Shown here: one piece after another, positions 1-11,417 of the stretch
Position numbering within the stretch: position 1 is the stretch's first letter
Layout of the letters: each line of letters begins with the position of its first letter
NCBI GenBank assembly: GCA_016946835.1
Contig: JACVTC010000009.1
Coordinates: 450,001 to 492,500 of the forward strand
From: Neocallimastix lanati (nom. inval.)
Lineage: Eukaryota; Neocallimastigomycota; Neocallimastigomycetes; Neocallimastigales; Neocallimastigaceae
Length of the DNA: 42,500 nt
Direction of reading: 5' to 3'
Made by a program: the position numbers and the translations under genes
Notes under the pieces: generated by a model
Seen by the model: only the letters and a program-made list of their open reading frames with translations
What the model was told of the DNA's origin: nothing
Database searches by the model: none

Positions 1-532
1 AAATTTATGTTTATTATTAAAATTATTTAAATCTCAAAAAATATTATATAAATAATTTGATATTAATTTATTATTTTATCTTTAAAGTATTGAATATTAA
101 ACTTAATTTCCAACAATTACTTCCGGGTTATGTCATATAATATTAATAATAATGAATAATTATATTTTTAATATATAAAGAAATTCTTTTTTTTTTTTTT
201 TTTTTTAATTAAAATTTTTTCTTTCTTCTTTTGAAGACTTTTTTTATTAGTTAAAAAATAAATTAATATTTACAATATATTATAATATATTAAATTATAT
301 ATTATAAATATATTTTAACAATATATAATAGACATCTATATATATTCAATTTGTTTCTATTATATTCATTATATATTATGTAATTATAATTAAATATATA
401 AAAATATATAAAATATTATATATATTAATTTTTAAAAGATAAAAAAAAAATTTCTTTTTATCTTTAATTTTAATTTAATTAGAAAATTTAATCTAATAAA
501 GAAAGAATATCATTATTAATATATTTAATATT
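1..532. other. AT-rich noncoding flank
   Basis: No open frame of useful length and no recognisable motif is present. The stretch consists of A/T runs, including a T run near 187-206, and TATA-like microsatellite sequence. It probably belongs to the intergenic region upstream of the LRR gene. Confidence 0.6.
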
Positions 533-1097
533 TAATATTAAATTATTTATTATTTATTATTTATTATTTATTATTTATTATTTATTATTTATTATTTATT
601 ATTTATTATTTATTATTTATTATTTATTATTCAATTATTTATTATTTATTATTTATTATTTATTATTTATTATTTATTATTTATTATTATTATTTATTAT
701 TTATTATTTATTATTTATTATTTATTATTATTTAATTATTATTTATTAATAAATACTCTTTTTATTATTTATTATTTATTATTTATTATTTATTATTTAT
801 TATTTATCATTTATAATTTATTATTTATTATTTATTATTTATTATTTATTATTTATTAATAAATACTCTTTTTATTATTTATTATTTATTATTATTTATT
901 TATTAATAAATACTCTTTTTATTATTTATTATTCCATTATTTATTAATAAATACTCTTTTTATTATTTATTATTTATTATTTATTATTTATTATTTATTT
1001 ATTTATTATTTATTATTTATTTATTTATTATTTATTATTTATTTATTTATTTATTATTTATTATTTATTATTTATTATTTATTATTTATTATTTATT
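533..1097. repeat. TTATTTA-type minisatellite array
   Basis: A near-continuous array of the 7-nt unit TTATTTA, with TTATT and TTTA variants. It is interrupted four times by a longer unit containing AATAAATACTCTTTTTATT, near 750, 860, 907 and 949, so the array has a higher-order structure. The same motif appears as its reverse complement at 33.1-33.7 kb and 35.3-35.65 kb. Confidence 0.9.
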
Positions 1098-2208
1098 AAT
1101 GAATAATACATGAAAAAAAATTCAACTATATTTATTATATAATATACAATAATATCGAAATATATTACAATATAATATAATATAATATAAAGTAAATTAA
1201 ATTTTTAATTTAAACTCTTTTTTCATTTTATTTAATTTTTTATATTTAACCAATAAATTTTTTATAATTTTTAATAAATTAAAAAAAAAAAAAAAAAGAA
1301 AAAGAATTTCATCGGAGGTCGATTCATTGAATAAAATAAAATAAAATAGAATAAAAAGTAGAATATGAAAAAAATGTAAAGAACAGATTGATTACAAATA
1401 AAAAAAAAAATAAAATAAATATCAAATATTTATTAATTATCCATTCATTTATTTAATAATATAAAGATGTAATATTAAGAAAGAATACTAAAATATTCTT
1501 TAAATTTCAATTAAAATTAAATATACTTTATATAATAAACAGTTAAATCCATCCATCCGTCATCAGTACCTTTTAAATACAATTTAAAATAAATATAATT
1601 ATTTTGATATTTTGTATATATGGAACTGTTTAATTTATTTGTTAACTTAATTGTTACGGATAATGAAATTTCTTTTCCTTTTTATTAAAATTTATTTTAT
1701 TTTATTTAATCTGTACTTTATATTCAATATTCTATTTATTTCATTTTATTTTATTCAATCTGTTCTTTATGTTCAATATTCTACTATTTATTTCATTTTA
1801 ATTTTTAATTTTATTAAATGATTCTATCTTGAAGTTCTTGAGAAATCAAATGGAAATACTAAAAAAGTTTAAAGTTATATTTGTAAAAATATATATAAAT
1901 ATATATTTTTTTATATTTCATTTTATTTAAAAAAAAAATTAAAAATAAAATTATATATTAATAAATTATAATATATAATTAATTATTAAAATTAAAATTT
2001 ATTATTAATATGTAACACACTATTAAAAATAATAATTTTATACTAAATAAATGAATAAATGAATAAATAAATAAATAAATGAAATTTTTTTTTATATAAA
2101 TAGAGGAAATATTTCTAAAAATATTTAAATTAAATTTTTTTAAAAAAGATTTTTTTTTTTATATTTATTGTTTTAAAGATAGTTATATAATTATAATAAA
2201 AAGCAATA
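1098..2208. other. Upstream intergenic region of the LRR gene
   Basis: No coding signal was found. The region holds an imperfect tandem duplication of about 49 nt (roughly 1693-1797, built on TTTAATCTGTACTTTATATTC). A partial reverse complement of that unit lies near 1325-1395. Poly(A/T) stretches fill the rest. The promoter of the gene starting at 2209 must lie here, but no element can be named with confidence. Confidence 0.5.
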
Positions 2209-2665
2209 ATGAAAAGTTATAATATATTTAAAGTTTTTATATTTGAAATACTGGTCAGTTCAATATTTACTAGTGTATTTAGTTGTGATGTTGGTAGAGA
2301 ATTTGATAATAATAATGATTTAGTTTTTATGTAAGTATATATATATATACAGATAGATATATTAAAATTAAACTTTTTTTTTTTTTTTTTTTAAATAAAA
2401 AATATAGTTATATGATAACAAAAATATATTTATCTATATTATATATATAAAGTAATTTTGAATGCTATAATCAAGAAATTGATAGTGATAAAATTTCAAA
2501 AACTATAGCGAATAATCCTAATATTAAAACCCTGTAAGTATTGGTAAATAAATTGAAAAAAAAAAAAAAAAAAAAAAATTAATAATTTTGAGAAATATTA
2601 TAAAAATAATAAATATAAATATATTTAATAATAGAATGTTAAGAAAATGGTATATGAACTACATA

Positions 2666-2706
<41 letters not shown>

Positions 2707-3460
2707 TTTTTATACAATATAATATTATTCAAAATTAATAATATTCAAAATCAATATGATTATATAAATTTTAAATTATTAATAATTTTATATTTAAAAT
2801 TTATTTTTTTATTATCATTATTATAATGATATTAATAATAATAATAATATTTTTTAAATAACCGTTTATTATTTATTTATTTTTTATATTTTTTTTATTT
2901 TTAAATATATTATTATTAATACATATAACAATAAATTTATAATATTAAAAATAATATAGAGGTATAGAAATTTCTGGTGTAAATCAAAAGTTAATTGAAA
3001 CCATATCTACTCTTAAAAATCTTGAAAAATTGTAAAAATTAATTTTTAAATAATTTTAATAATATATATTTATATAGAAATAAATAATAGTTAATAAAAA
3101 TATTGAAATTTATTTTTGAATTAACAAATAAATATTTTATTTATATTTTCTAATGAAAAAAATTTTTTAAAGAACTTTAGTTAAAAATGTGATAATTGGA
3201 GAATTGGATTTCGAACCTTTAAAAAAGCTTAAAAATTTTAATACCTTGTTAATATCTTTTTAGTTATATATATATATATATATATATTCAGTATATTAAA
3301 TAAAAATAATTATATTTTTATACTATTATTTACATTATAAATTATTAATATGAATAGGAATATGGATTTTGGTAAAAACAAAATAAAAAATATTGATAAA
3401 ATTGTATCTATTAAAAAATTGTAAGTTTATTTTTATTAGCTTTTATTAGTATTATAATAT

Positions 3461-3492
<32 letters not shown>

Positions 3493-4264
3493 TATATTTA
3501 TTTATTTATTTATTTATTTGTTATAAAATATTATTTAAAAAATTTAAAAAAAAAAAAAATTTTTTTTTCTTAATATATTTTTATATTAAATAAAATTATT
3601 TTTGGTTATTATAATAGTGAAATTAATGGTGGTACACCAACTCAACAAAATCTTGAAGAAGTCTTTCAATTACCAAATCTTGAGTCATTGTAAGCTATAT
3701 TTTATTAATAATAAAAATTATTAATAATAATAACAATAATATTATTACTATTATTATTGTTTTTATTATTATTGAAGATTAACCTATCAAATATTTCTCT
3801 GTAATATATGATAAATTAATTAATATATATAATATGAATAAGAACTGTATATGATATTGAAAATATTAATGAATTAAAGTGGAATTCTATAAAAAATTTG
3901 AAATTGAAAAATTTGTATGTTTTCTTTTTTTTTTTTTTTTTTAAAAATTACTTTTATTTAAAATAAAATTTATTATTATATTATTACATAAATAATTTTT
4001 TATATGATCAATATATTATTAAAAAATTATATATACATATTTTTAATCCATTTAGATATATATATGGAAAACAAGAAAATGTTTTATATGCTGCAAAGGA
4101 TTTAAAAACTCTAACTTATTTGTAAGAAAAATAATTAAAAAAAAAATATTAATATATTTATTATCATCATAAAATATAAAATTTTGAGAATTCTTTTTTA
4201 TTTAATTTGAATTTTAACTGTTATAATCAATAATTTCTATATTCAAGTTTCTATTTATAAGAAA

Positions 4265-4301
<37 letters not shown>

Positions 4302-4723
4302 TCATCTTTTATTAATTAATTTTATTTTTAAATTAAGATTATTAAATTAATTTTTAAATATAACTATATAAAAGAGAGATTCACGATATTAATATAGATA
4401 AGAATGTCATTGATGTTATAAATTCGTTTACCAATCTTGAAAAATTGTAAATTTTTTTACCATTATATATATATATATATATATATTGTATTTATTGTGA
4501 TATACTTTAAATAATTAATACATAAAATTATTATTAATATTTTTTTTTTTTTTTTAGGATATTTAAATATTGTAATATCAAATCCTTAAATGGAATTGAA
4601 AAACTTGAAAATATTGATACTTTGTAAGTTTAATATCATTTTATTATTAAATAAAAATTAATTATAATTATTTATATGTTATAATCATTATTATTATTAT
4701 TTTTTTATATTATTATATATATA

Positions 4724-4770
<47 letters not shown>

Positions 4771-4786
4771 CTAATTATTATCATGC

Positions 4787-4857
<71 letters not shown>

Positions 4858-7800
4858 TAATTAATTAATTAATTAATTAATTAAGAAATTTCTTTGATTG
4901 TGATATTGAATCTATAAGTGGAATTGAAAAACTAAAAAATTTAGATACTTTGTAAGTATTATATCATTTTATTATTAATAATAATATTTATAATTGATTA
5001 TATAATAATTTTATATATATATTTTTTTTCATTTTTATTATATATTAATATAATTTAAATATAAAATATATTTCTTCATCTTAATTATATATATTAATAA
5101 TTTAAATATATATTTATTATTTATTCAAAGAATTTATAATTTATCAAATTTAAATAATAATATATTAAAAACAATTTCAAAAAATCCTAATCTTAGAAAT
5201 TTGTAATTATTTTTTATAAAATAAATATTGAATTATTTATTAAATAAATCACTTTTATATATATATATATATAATTATATAAATATTTAGTATAATTAAC
5301 AATTTTATCTTATATATATATTAAAATTTTTTTAATAAAATATATTAGAGAATTAATTGAGTGTAAGACCAAAAACAAAGTTGATCTATCTTCTCTTGAA
5401 AATTTAAAGAATTTAAATAAATTGTAATTTCTCAAATTTAAAATTAAATTATTTATATATTAATTAAAAGAATAATTAATATTTAAAATATAATTAATAT
5501 TTTATATTTTATTAAAAAAAAAAAAAAAAAAATTAGAACTATTGATGATTGGAAAATAGATCAACAAAACATTGATGCAATAGCCAAAATAACTAATCTT
5601 GAAGAATTGTAAATAAAAAAATAATAATAATAATAATAATAAAAATTATAATTATTATTTATTGAATCTTAAATATATATATATATATAAATCAATCATT
5701 ATTTATTGAATTTTTTTTTTTTTTTTATTTTTTAAGAAAAAAAAAATAAAAAAAAAAAAAATAATAATAATATTTATGGAATTGAATAATTAGTTTTCAC
5801 ATCAATAGTTATTTTATTTAAATTATTTAAATGGTAATAATATTTATATATATTATCTTTATTCTATTATATATAAAATATAATATAAAGGCATTTCCTT
5901 TTTATTACTTTTGATAATATTGAAAATTTAGATTCATTTAAAAATCTTAAGAAGCTTAAATCTTTGTATGTATATCTTTTTATAATATTTCACATATAAT
6001 TTTTTTGACCAATAATAATAATAGTTTAATATAATATATATATATATTATAGAATATAGTATTTTTATTAATCATTCATTTAATAATAAATTTAAAATTT
6101 CATATTTAAAAATTAATAGTATTAATGAATTCCCTACAAACGATAAAAAATTAATAGCAAACATTGACAAATTTACTACTCTTCAAAACTTGTAATTTTT
6201 ATTTTTAATAATTTTTTTTTTTACATATAAAATAGATTAACTTATATAATATATATTATATATATAATAAATATATTTAAAGTATTTAAAGTATATATAT
6301 ATATATTAAATATATATAAATGATAGATTATAAATATATTTATAATATTTATTAATATTTTAAATATATATTATAAAATATATATTAATGTTATTAGAAG
6401 TTTAATAATGAATTTCAATGATTATTAAAAATTTTTAAAATTTTTTTTTGGTTTTATATAAATTTAAATAAAACATCAAAAATTAAAAATTTCTTAATAT
6501 AATTTTAATCATTTTTAGGTATTTGGAAATTGAATCACAAATTAAAACCAATGATATAGAGAAAATTGAAAATTTAAAAAATCTTGAACAATTGTAATTA
6601 ACTTTTAAATTTTATATTTTATAATTTTTTAAATTTCATTATCAATTTATAATAATTATTAAATATTTTAAATATATATATATATACTTCTATTATTAAA
6701 TTTTAATAATATAAATATATATATTTTTTTTTTTTTTTTTTTTTTTTTTAGAACTTTAAAACTCTATATATATAATAATAAATTTGAAGGTGAAATTAAT
6801 TCATTAAAATCACTTCACAATCTTAAAAATATGTAAATATTATAAAATTTTAAAAAATATAATATAATAAATTAAATAAATAAATAAATAATATATATAT
6901 ATATATTATTTATATTTTATCAAAAAAAAAAAAAAAAAAATTTAAATTTTAAATTATGTATTTAAAAATATATAAATTTAATAATATATTTAATTATTTA
7001 AAATATATTAAAAAAATATTAAATAATAGCACACTTTATGGTTTTAAATTTAAGGAATTTCCACAATTCCTAACTTCATTAACTGACCTAAAATATATGT
7101 TAGTATATTATTAATTTATTTTATTTTATTTTTAATAAAAATAGTTTTTAAATTTTAATTATCTTCATAGTAATTATAAATAATAAATAAATAAATTATT
7201 ATAAAGTAAAATATTTAAAAAAAAAAATTAAATTAATAATAATATTTATTACTTTTTTTTTTTTTTTTTAATAATGAAGAGATTTAGAACATAATGAAAT
7301 ATCTAAGATTCCAGACAGTATTTCTAAAATTAAAAATCTTGAATATCTGTAAGTAAAAATAAAAATATTATTATATATAAAAAAGAAAATTTTTTTTTTT
7401 TTTTTTTTTTTTTTAATTTTTATAATTTTTTTTTTTTTTTTTTTTTTCATTATATTAAGTTTATTATATAGTAAATTATAAAATATATTTCTTATTATAT
7501 ATATATAAAAAAAATAATAATAAAATAAGAATAAGGATAAAAATATTTTATTTTATAAATAATTTAATAAAAAATTTTTTTTTTTTTTTTATTAATTATT
7601 ATTAAAATTTTAAAATAATAATATTATTTTAATAAAAGTAATTTAGCTGATAACAAATTTACTACTATTCCAGAATCTTTAAATAATTTACCAAAACTTA
7701 AATATATGTAAGTTTATAATTATAAAATAAAAGATAATATATATATATATTTTTAAATTATATCTATACAATTTTTTTTTTATTTTTAATATTACTTACA

Positions 7801-8377
7801 CATAAAAATTATAATAAAAAAAAATAAATAATAGTAATAAAATAAAGAAATTTTAATGAATATATTGAAATATTTTAAAATAATTAATTATAATTAAAAA
7901 AAAAAATTTTTTTTCTTTTTTTTTATTTATTGTCTAAATAGTTCCTTCTCTAATAATATAGATTTAAAAGGTAAAATTCTAACTAATGATAATCTTGAAT
8001 ATTGTAATTATAAATACGAAAATTATGATGTTATTGATGGTGTTTGTAAAACGAAAGATATGAAATGTATTTCAAATGTAATGTTTTATACACTTGGAAA
8101 TGGTCATAATAATTGTTATCCACAGTCTATTCGTTATTGTGAATCGTCTGATGGTATCACTACTATTAATTCTACTTCAACAACAATTAAGACTACTACT
8201 ACTACTACTATGATTACTACTACTAAGAAATCGTCTGCTACTTCTACTAATGGTAAATGTGGTGTTAATGATGGAAAATGTCCATCTGGAGAATGTTGTA
8301 GTAAATATGGTTATTGTGGTAGAAGTGATCAACATTGTGGTCATGGATGTCAATCTGAATTTGGAAAATGTCATTAA
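2209..8377 (+). CDS. Secreted LRR protein with C-terminal CBM18 chitin-binding module (22 exons)
   Basis: The spliced coding length is 1992 nt, or 663 residues. Residues 1-25 form a signal peptide (MKSYNIFKVFIF, then hydrophobic to ...SVFS before CDVG). Exons 2-21 each encode one leucine-rich repeat of 21-27 residues (about residues 41-519), for example the canonical IDLEHNEISKIPDSISKI in exon 20. Exon 22 adds a Cys-containing cap, a Ser/Thr linker (about 588-621) and a hevein-type CBM18 (about 624-662). The CBM18 has eight Cys in the usual order, including CCSKYGYCG and HCGHGCQSEFGKC, and keeps the Ser/Tyr/Tyr binding positions. LRR solenoids bind proteins or glycans and CBM18 binds chitin or GlcNAc, so an extracellular protein anchored to the fungal wall is inferred. 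The ligand of the LRR is unknown. The start is the first ATG in frame with the signal peptide. Introns make up 68% of the gene. Confidence 0.88.
2209..8377 (+). other. Exon map of the LRR-CBM18 gene
   Basis: Exons: 2209-2330, 2453-2533, 2960-3031, 3173-3247, 3358-3420, 3618-3689, 3843-3914, 4056-4121, 4375-4446, 4558-4623, 4886-4951, 5131-5202, 5349-5423, 5537-5608, 5891-5965, 6120-6191, 6519-6593, 6752-6832, 7030-7098, 7280-7348, 7639-7707, 7942-8377. All 21 introns are phase 2 and begin GT, usually GTAA. They end TAG or AAG. Intron lengths are 110-426 nt. Exons 2-21 are each 63-81 nt and divisible by three. Almost every intron splits a Leu or Ile codon at the same LRR consensus position. 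The least certain join is exon 16: a second in-frame acceptor at 6059 would start it at 6060 and add 20 residues. The 72-nt version was chosen because it matches the other repeats. Confidence 0.85.
4675..4885. repeat. (TTA)n and (TTAA)n microsatellite in intron 10
   Basis: Long TAA/ATT and TTA triplet runs, the longest about 4786-4853, pass into a TTAA tetranucleotide run that ends exactly at the 3' splice site of exon 11 (TTAAG). The acceptor is thus embedded in a length-variable repeat, so allele length could affect splicing. That effect is inferred. Confidence 0.85.
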
Positions 8378-8699
8378 TTTTATTTTATTTTATTTTATTT
8401 TTTAGTGTTTTATATTGTTTATTTAATAGGAAAGAAGGAAATAATTTTTTTTCTATTTTTTATTTTATTTTGTTTATTTAGACCTTTTAAAAATATTCAT
8501 AAATTTTATTTTATTTTTTATTTTTTTTTTTTTTTTCTGGATTAGATTGGATTGGATTAGATATATTAAATGAGTTTTTCAGTTTTGTGATGATAATAAA
8601 AATAAAATAAAATTAAATAAAAATAAAAAAATAAATAAAAAAAAAGTAAAAAATAAAAAAAGTTTTTTAAAAAAATTAAAAAATTAAAAATGAAAAAAT

Positions 8700-8741
<42 letters not shown>

Positions 8742-8799
8742 ATCAACCATTTTTCATCAGTAGTATAATATTATTTTTGTCAGATTCAAATTCATTCTC

Positions 8800-8841
<42 letters not shown>

Positions 8842-9039
8842 TAAAATTGATTCCTTATTACGAGGAAAATAATTTGTAAAAAAGAAACTTTTTGAGAGAA
8901 CTTGGAATACTAGATTTTTTTTTTTTTTACTATTTTTTTTTTCAAAAACAATTTTGGTTAATAATACTTATAAATTTAAAAAAAAAAAAAAAAAAGAAAT
9001 GATTCTTATAAATAATTATATTCCTACTAAGAAACACTC
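8378..9039. other. Low-complexity 3' flank of the LRR gene
   Basis: Rich in TTTTA repeats directly after the stop codon, then homopolymer A tracts of 30 or more at about 8702-8738 and 8801-8839. The apparent poly-Lys open frames here come from these A runs. No gene is supported. The cleavage site of the LRR transcript probably lies in the first part. Confidence 0.6.
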
Positions 9040-9515
9040 ATTACAAAATCCGATTTGCATTCTCTGAAGTTTTCACGTGGCTTTAGAATACTATTAATTA
9101 TCCATCTATTCTTCTTAGAGGCGTTAACATAAGCATCTCTTGACTTACAAAACAAATTAACTGAAAGTAACCTTGGTAACTGGTACGGAATATTGTCCAA
9201 TATTAAATAGTAATTTTAAAACACTGTTATCACAGATATAAATAATATAGAACCAAGTACAGATTCTGATAATAGTAACGAGGTATATAGTATTAATAAT
9301 AATAACAATAGAAATAATAAATTGTTAATAATGGTAGAATTAATGATAGAGAAAATAGGAATATTAATATTAGTTAGTGATAGTGAAAATAATAGTATCA
9401 TTATTAATAATGTTGTGAATAGGTCAAAGGTCAATTGGTGAAACTTGTGTCAATATTAGTAAATTTCTGAATAATGAGTGTGTAAATATATATGTGATGT
9501 GGTACCGATTTTTTT
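9040..9515 (+). mobile_element. LINE remnant, + strand, internally deleted
   Basis: Two pieces of one LINE family are joined. About 9040-9180 conceptually reads like the endonuclease stretch around HSL..WL.NT..HPS.LL..N seen intact in the copy at 15.4-15.8 kb. About 9200-9510 matches the C-terminal coding part of the + strand copy at 28828-29135 (TATCACAGATAT, then Asn/Ser-rich coding, then ATATATGTGATGTGGTACCGATT). Several stops and indels break it. It stops abruptly at a T run at 9512. It lies tail to tail with the minus-strand copy that ends at 9591. Confidence 0.7.
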
Positions 9516-9590
9516 TTTTTTTTTATATCTTCTATATTCATATATGTTGTTATTATGATTTCGGTATTTTTTTATTTTTTTTTTTTTTAT

Positions 9591-9647
9591 AGCCGTAATT
9601 ATTGCGAACTTTAATCTTTATTTATTTATTCTTATATAAAATACATG
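9591..9647 (-). promoter_or_regulatory. Conserved LINE 3' tail (family A) with AATAAAG
   Basis: On the element's sense strand a CATGTATTTT-like motif (here CATGTATTTTATATAAG) comes first and AATAAAG lies at 9622-9616. Poly(A) begins about 25 nt later. The layout is the same in the other three preserved LINE 3' ends of this window. Known LINE RTs often recognise the 3' UTR of their own RNA, so this could combine a polyadenylation signal with an RT-recognition tail (inference). Confidence 0.6.
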
Positions 9648-9976
9648 AATACTTTTAATTTTAATAAAAAATAAAAAAAAAAAAACACAGAATTAATAAA
9701 ATAAATAAATATTATTTGTCCAATTTGAACATAATAATAACCTGAAATAAAAAGTAATAATCAAAAATAATTGCATAAATAAATTCAGAAAAAAGTTCAT
9801 AGGCAACGAACCTCACCTCCTTATGGATTAGGGTTTTGAATTGACTATCTGAAAGAAATTATGGTCTTCTCCTTCAGAGGTATTGACCCTGCTAGCCTGT
9901 CTTACTGCAATTTTCAGCGTTGACGCTCCTGGTTAGTTTGTGCTTATACTTTTGGAATAGTAACCCTTGCCGAGTA

Positions 9977-11248
9977 CTAGCTCGAGGAATAATTTCTGTA
10001 AAGAGAGCCGCAGATCAGCACCAAGAACGGCGTTTTTGAATAATCACCAGAAATAATTTGGTTCTTAAACAAAATATTCCATTCCTTTTTATAATTTAAA
10101 TCTATTACATCTGCATCCCTTCCACCAAGAAGAAAGTTATATAATCGGTACAACGTCACATATATATTTACACACTCATTATTCAGAAAATTACATAAGT
10201 TACCATGATTTTCACCAATTAAACTATTCACTAAATTAGAAGTAACGATATTATAATTTTCACTATTACTAATATTAATAATTCTATTTTCACTATCACT
10301 ATTTTTACTAACAATATTATTTCTATTGTTAATATTATTAATATTATATAATTTGTTACTTCTATCAGAATCAGAACTTAGTTCTAAATTTTTTATATCT
10401 GTGATAACATTGTCTACATTACTATTAGATATTGGACAATATTTAGAAATAACATAAAATATTTCATAAAGAACTTCAATATCCTTAAAATATTTCATTC
10501 GAAATTCACGGAAAAGATAGCATTTAGAAAACCAATGTTCCAATCGAGGATTACTATTTTTTCTTTAACAACAAGGACAACCTTTCAGGACAGTCTTCTT
10601 CAATCATTTTGGCGGCTTTGGCAACACGAGCATCGAATTTATATCTACATCTGGCGCGAAGTACCCATCGGAAGCCAATGCTAAATTCAGGATATTTATA
10701 ATTTAGCTTAAGATACTCTCTAGTTTCCTCAAACTTATTATTTTTATAAGCCTTAACTTTGATTGATTTTCCTGCCATATCTCTATCCCAGTAAAAGTTT
10801 AAAATAGCTTTTTTTTTGATGGAAATTTATTTAATTTGTCAGCTAAAATTTTACTTTCTTTATCCCATACATGACGTCTACAACGAGATATATCTCTAAG
10901 TAAATCAGAGATAGTACATTTCGAGTTTTTCCATTTTTTAAAACACCTTACCTGAGCAATCGCACATTTCGCCCGAAAGAGGAGGAACGTTAAATTCTTT
11001 AGAAACACAATAAAGGGAAGTAAAGCTATTCCCTTTAGAAAATCCTTCAATCCAGTATAATCCTATGAATTAACTAATGTCTGTGTACTTCTCGTTCTAT
11101 CTTTGTTAGATCCAAGTAGAGGTGCATAATATGAAACTTGTCCAATTACTATAGCTGAAAATAACATTCTTTTATAAAGGATAGGAATATGAGGGTTCTT
11201 AAGAAATCCTTTAATGGAATAAAGAGTATTTCTAACTTTATTATTCAT
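9977..11248 (-). pseudogene. Broken RT C-terminal region of LINE family A
   Basis: Four consecutive open blocks on the minus strand (11248-11063, 11050-10799, 10778-10554, 10543-9977) read as one protein with frameshifts. In order they hold an RT thumb (QVSYYAPLLGSNK), a basic linker (WDKESKILADKL), a segment (MAGKSIKVKAYKNNKFEETR to ARVAKAAK), a broken CCHC knuckle (EHWFSKC), an Asn/Ser-rich spacer and the conserved FLLGGRD block. Frameshifts lie near 11055, 10790, 10550 and 10035. The palm (FADD) and the endonuclease are absent because the copy is truncated. It cannot encode a working enzyme. Confidence 0.8.
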
Positions 11249-11266
11249 TCTCTGTATTTTTTTTTT

Positions 11267-11325
11267 AGAGAGGGAAGAGAATACACTTCCAAAACTTTAT
11301 TAATTTTATTTTAAAAAATACATGT
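11267..11325 (-). promoter_or_regulatory. Conserved LINE 3' tail (family D) with AATAAAG
   Basis: CATGTATTTT at the upstream end and AATAAAG (11301-11295) lie about 28 nt before the poly(A). The sequence between the signal and poly(A) differs from the other families, whereas the motif and the 59-nt length are kept. Confidence 0.6.
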
Positions 11326-11417
11326 AGGTGAAAAGTACATTTGAAATTAGAAATAAAAAATTTAAAAAATAAAAAAATAAAAAAGCTCGAAAATACTATG
11401 TATTTCGGCAAGTTGTA

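Larger units (their letters stand above)
9591..11256 (-). mobile_element. 5'-truncated LINE copy (family A), minus strand
   Basis: The copy covers the reverse-transcriptase thumb, the C-terminal region, a 3' UTR of about 300 nt and a terminal poly(A), seen as T/AT-rich sequence to about 9590. The 3' UTR (9591-9895) and the C-terminus match the + strand copy ending at 29694. The 5' end at about 11256 begins inside the RT region and directly abuts the poly(A) of another element (T run 11257-11266). This fits target-primed, 5'-truncated insertion in a head-to-tail cluster. Confidence 0.85.

Noticed and set aside
533-1097. CRISPR-like array
   Set aside because: The units are 7 nt with no unique spacers, and the window is eukaryotic.
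6060-6191. Longer version of exon 16 (132 nt) in the LRR gene
   Set aside because: It is in frame, but would give a repeat nearly twice the usual length. The acceptor at 6119 gives 72 nt like its neighbours. It remains a possible alternative.
7268-7450. Minus-strand 60-codon poly-Lys/Ile open frame
   Set aside because: It is produced by the T tracts of introns 19 and 20 and lies antisense to exon 20 of the LRR gene.
8060-8377. A 105-codon stand-alone CBM18 gene
   Set aside because: The frame continues upstream of the ATG to a splice acceptor at 7941, and the joined gene is divisible by three with a signal peptide at its start.
8690-8872. Poly-Lys open frame
   Set aside because: It is made of two long A runs; the middle has no domain or repeat signal.
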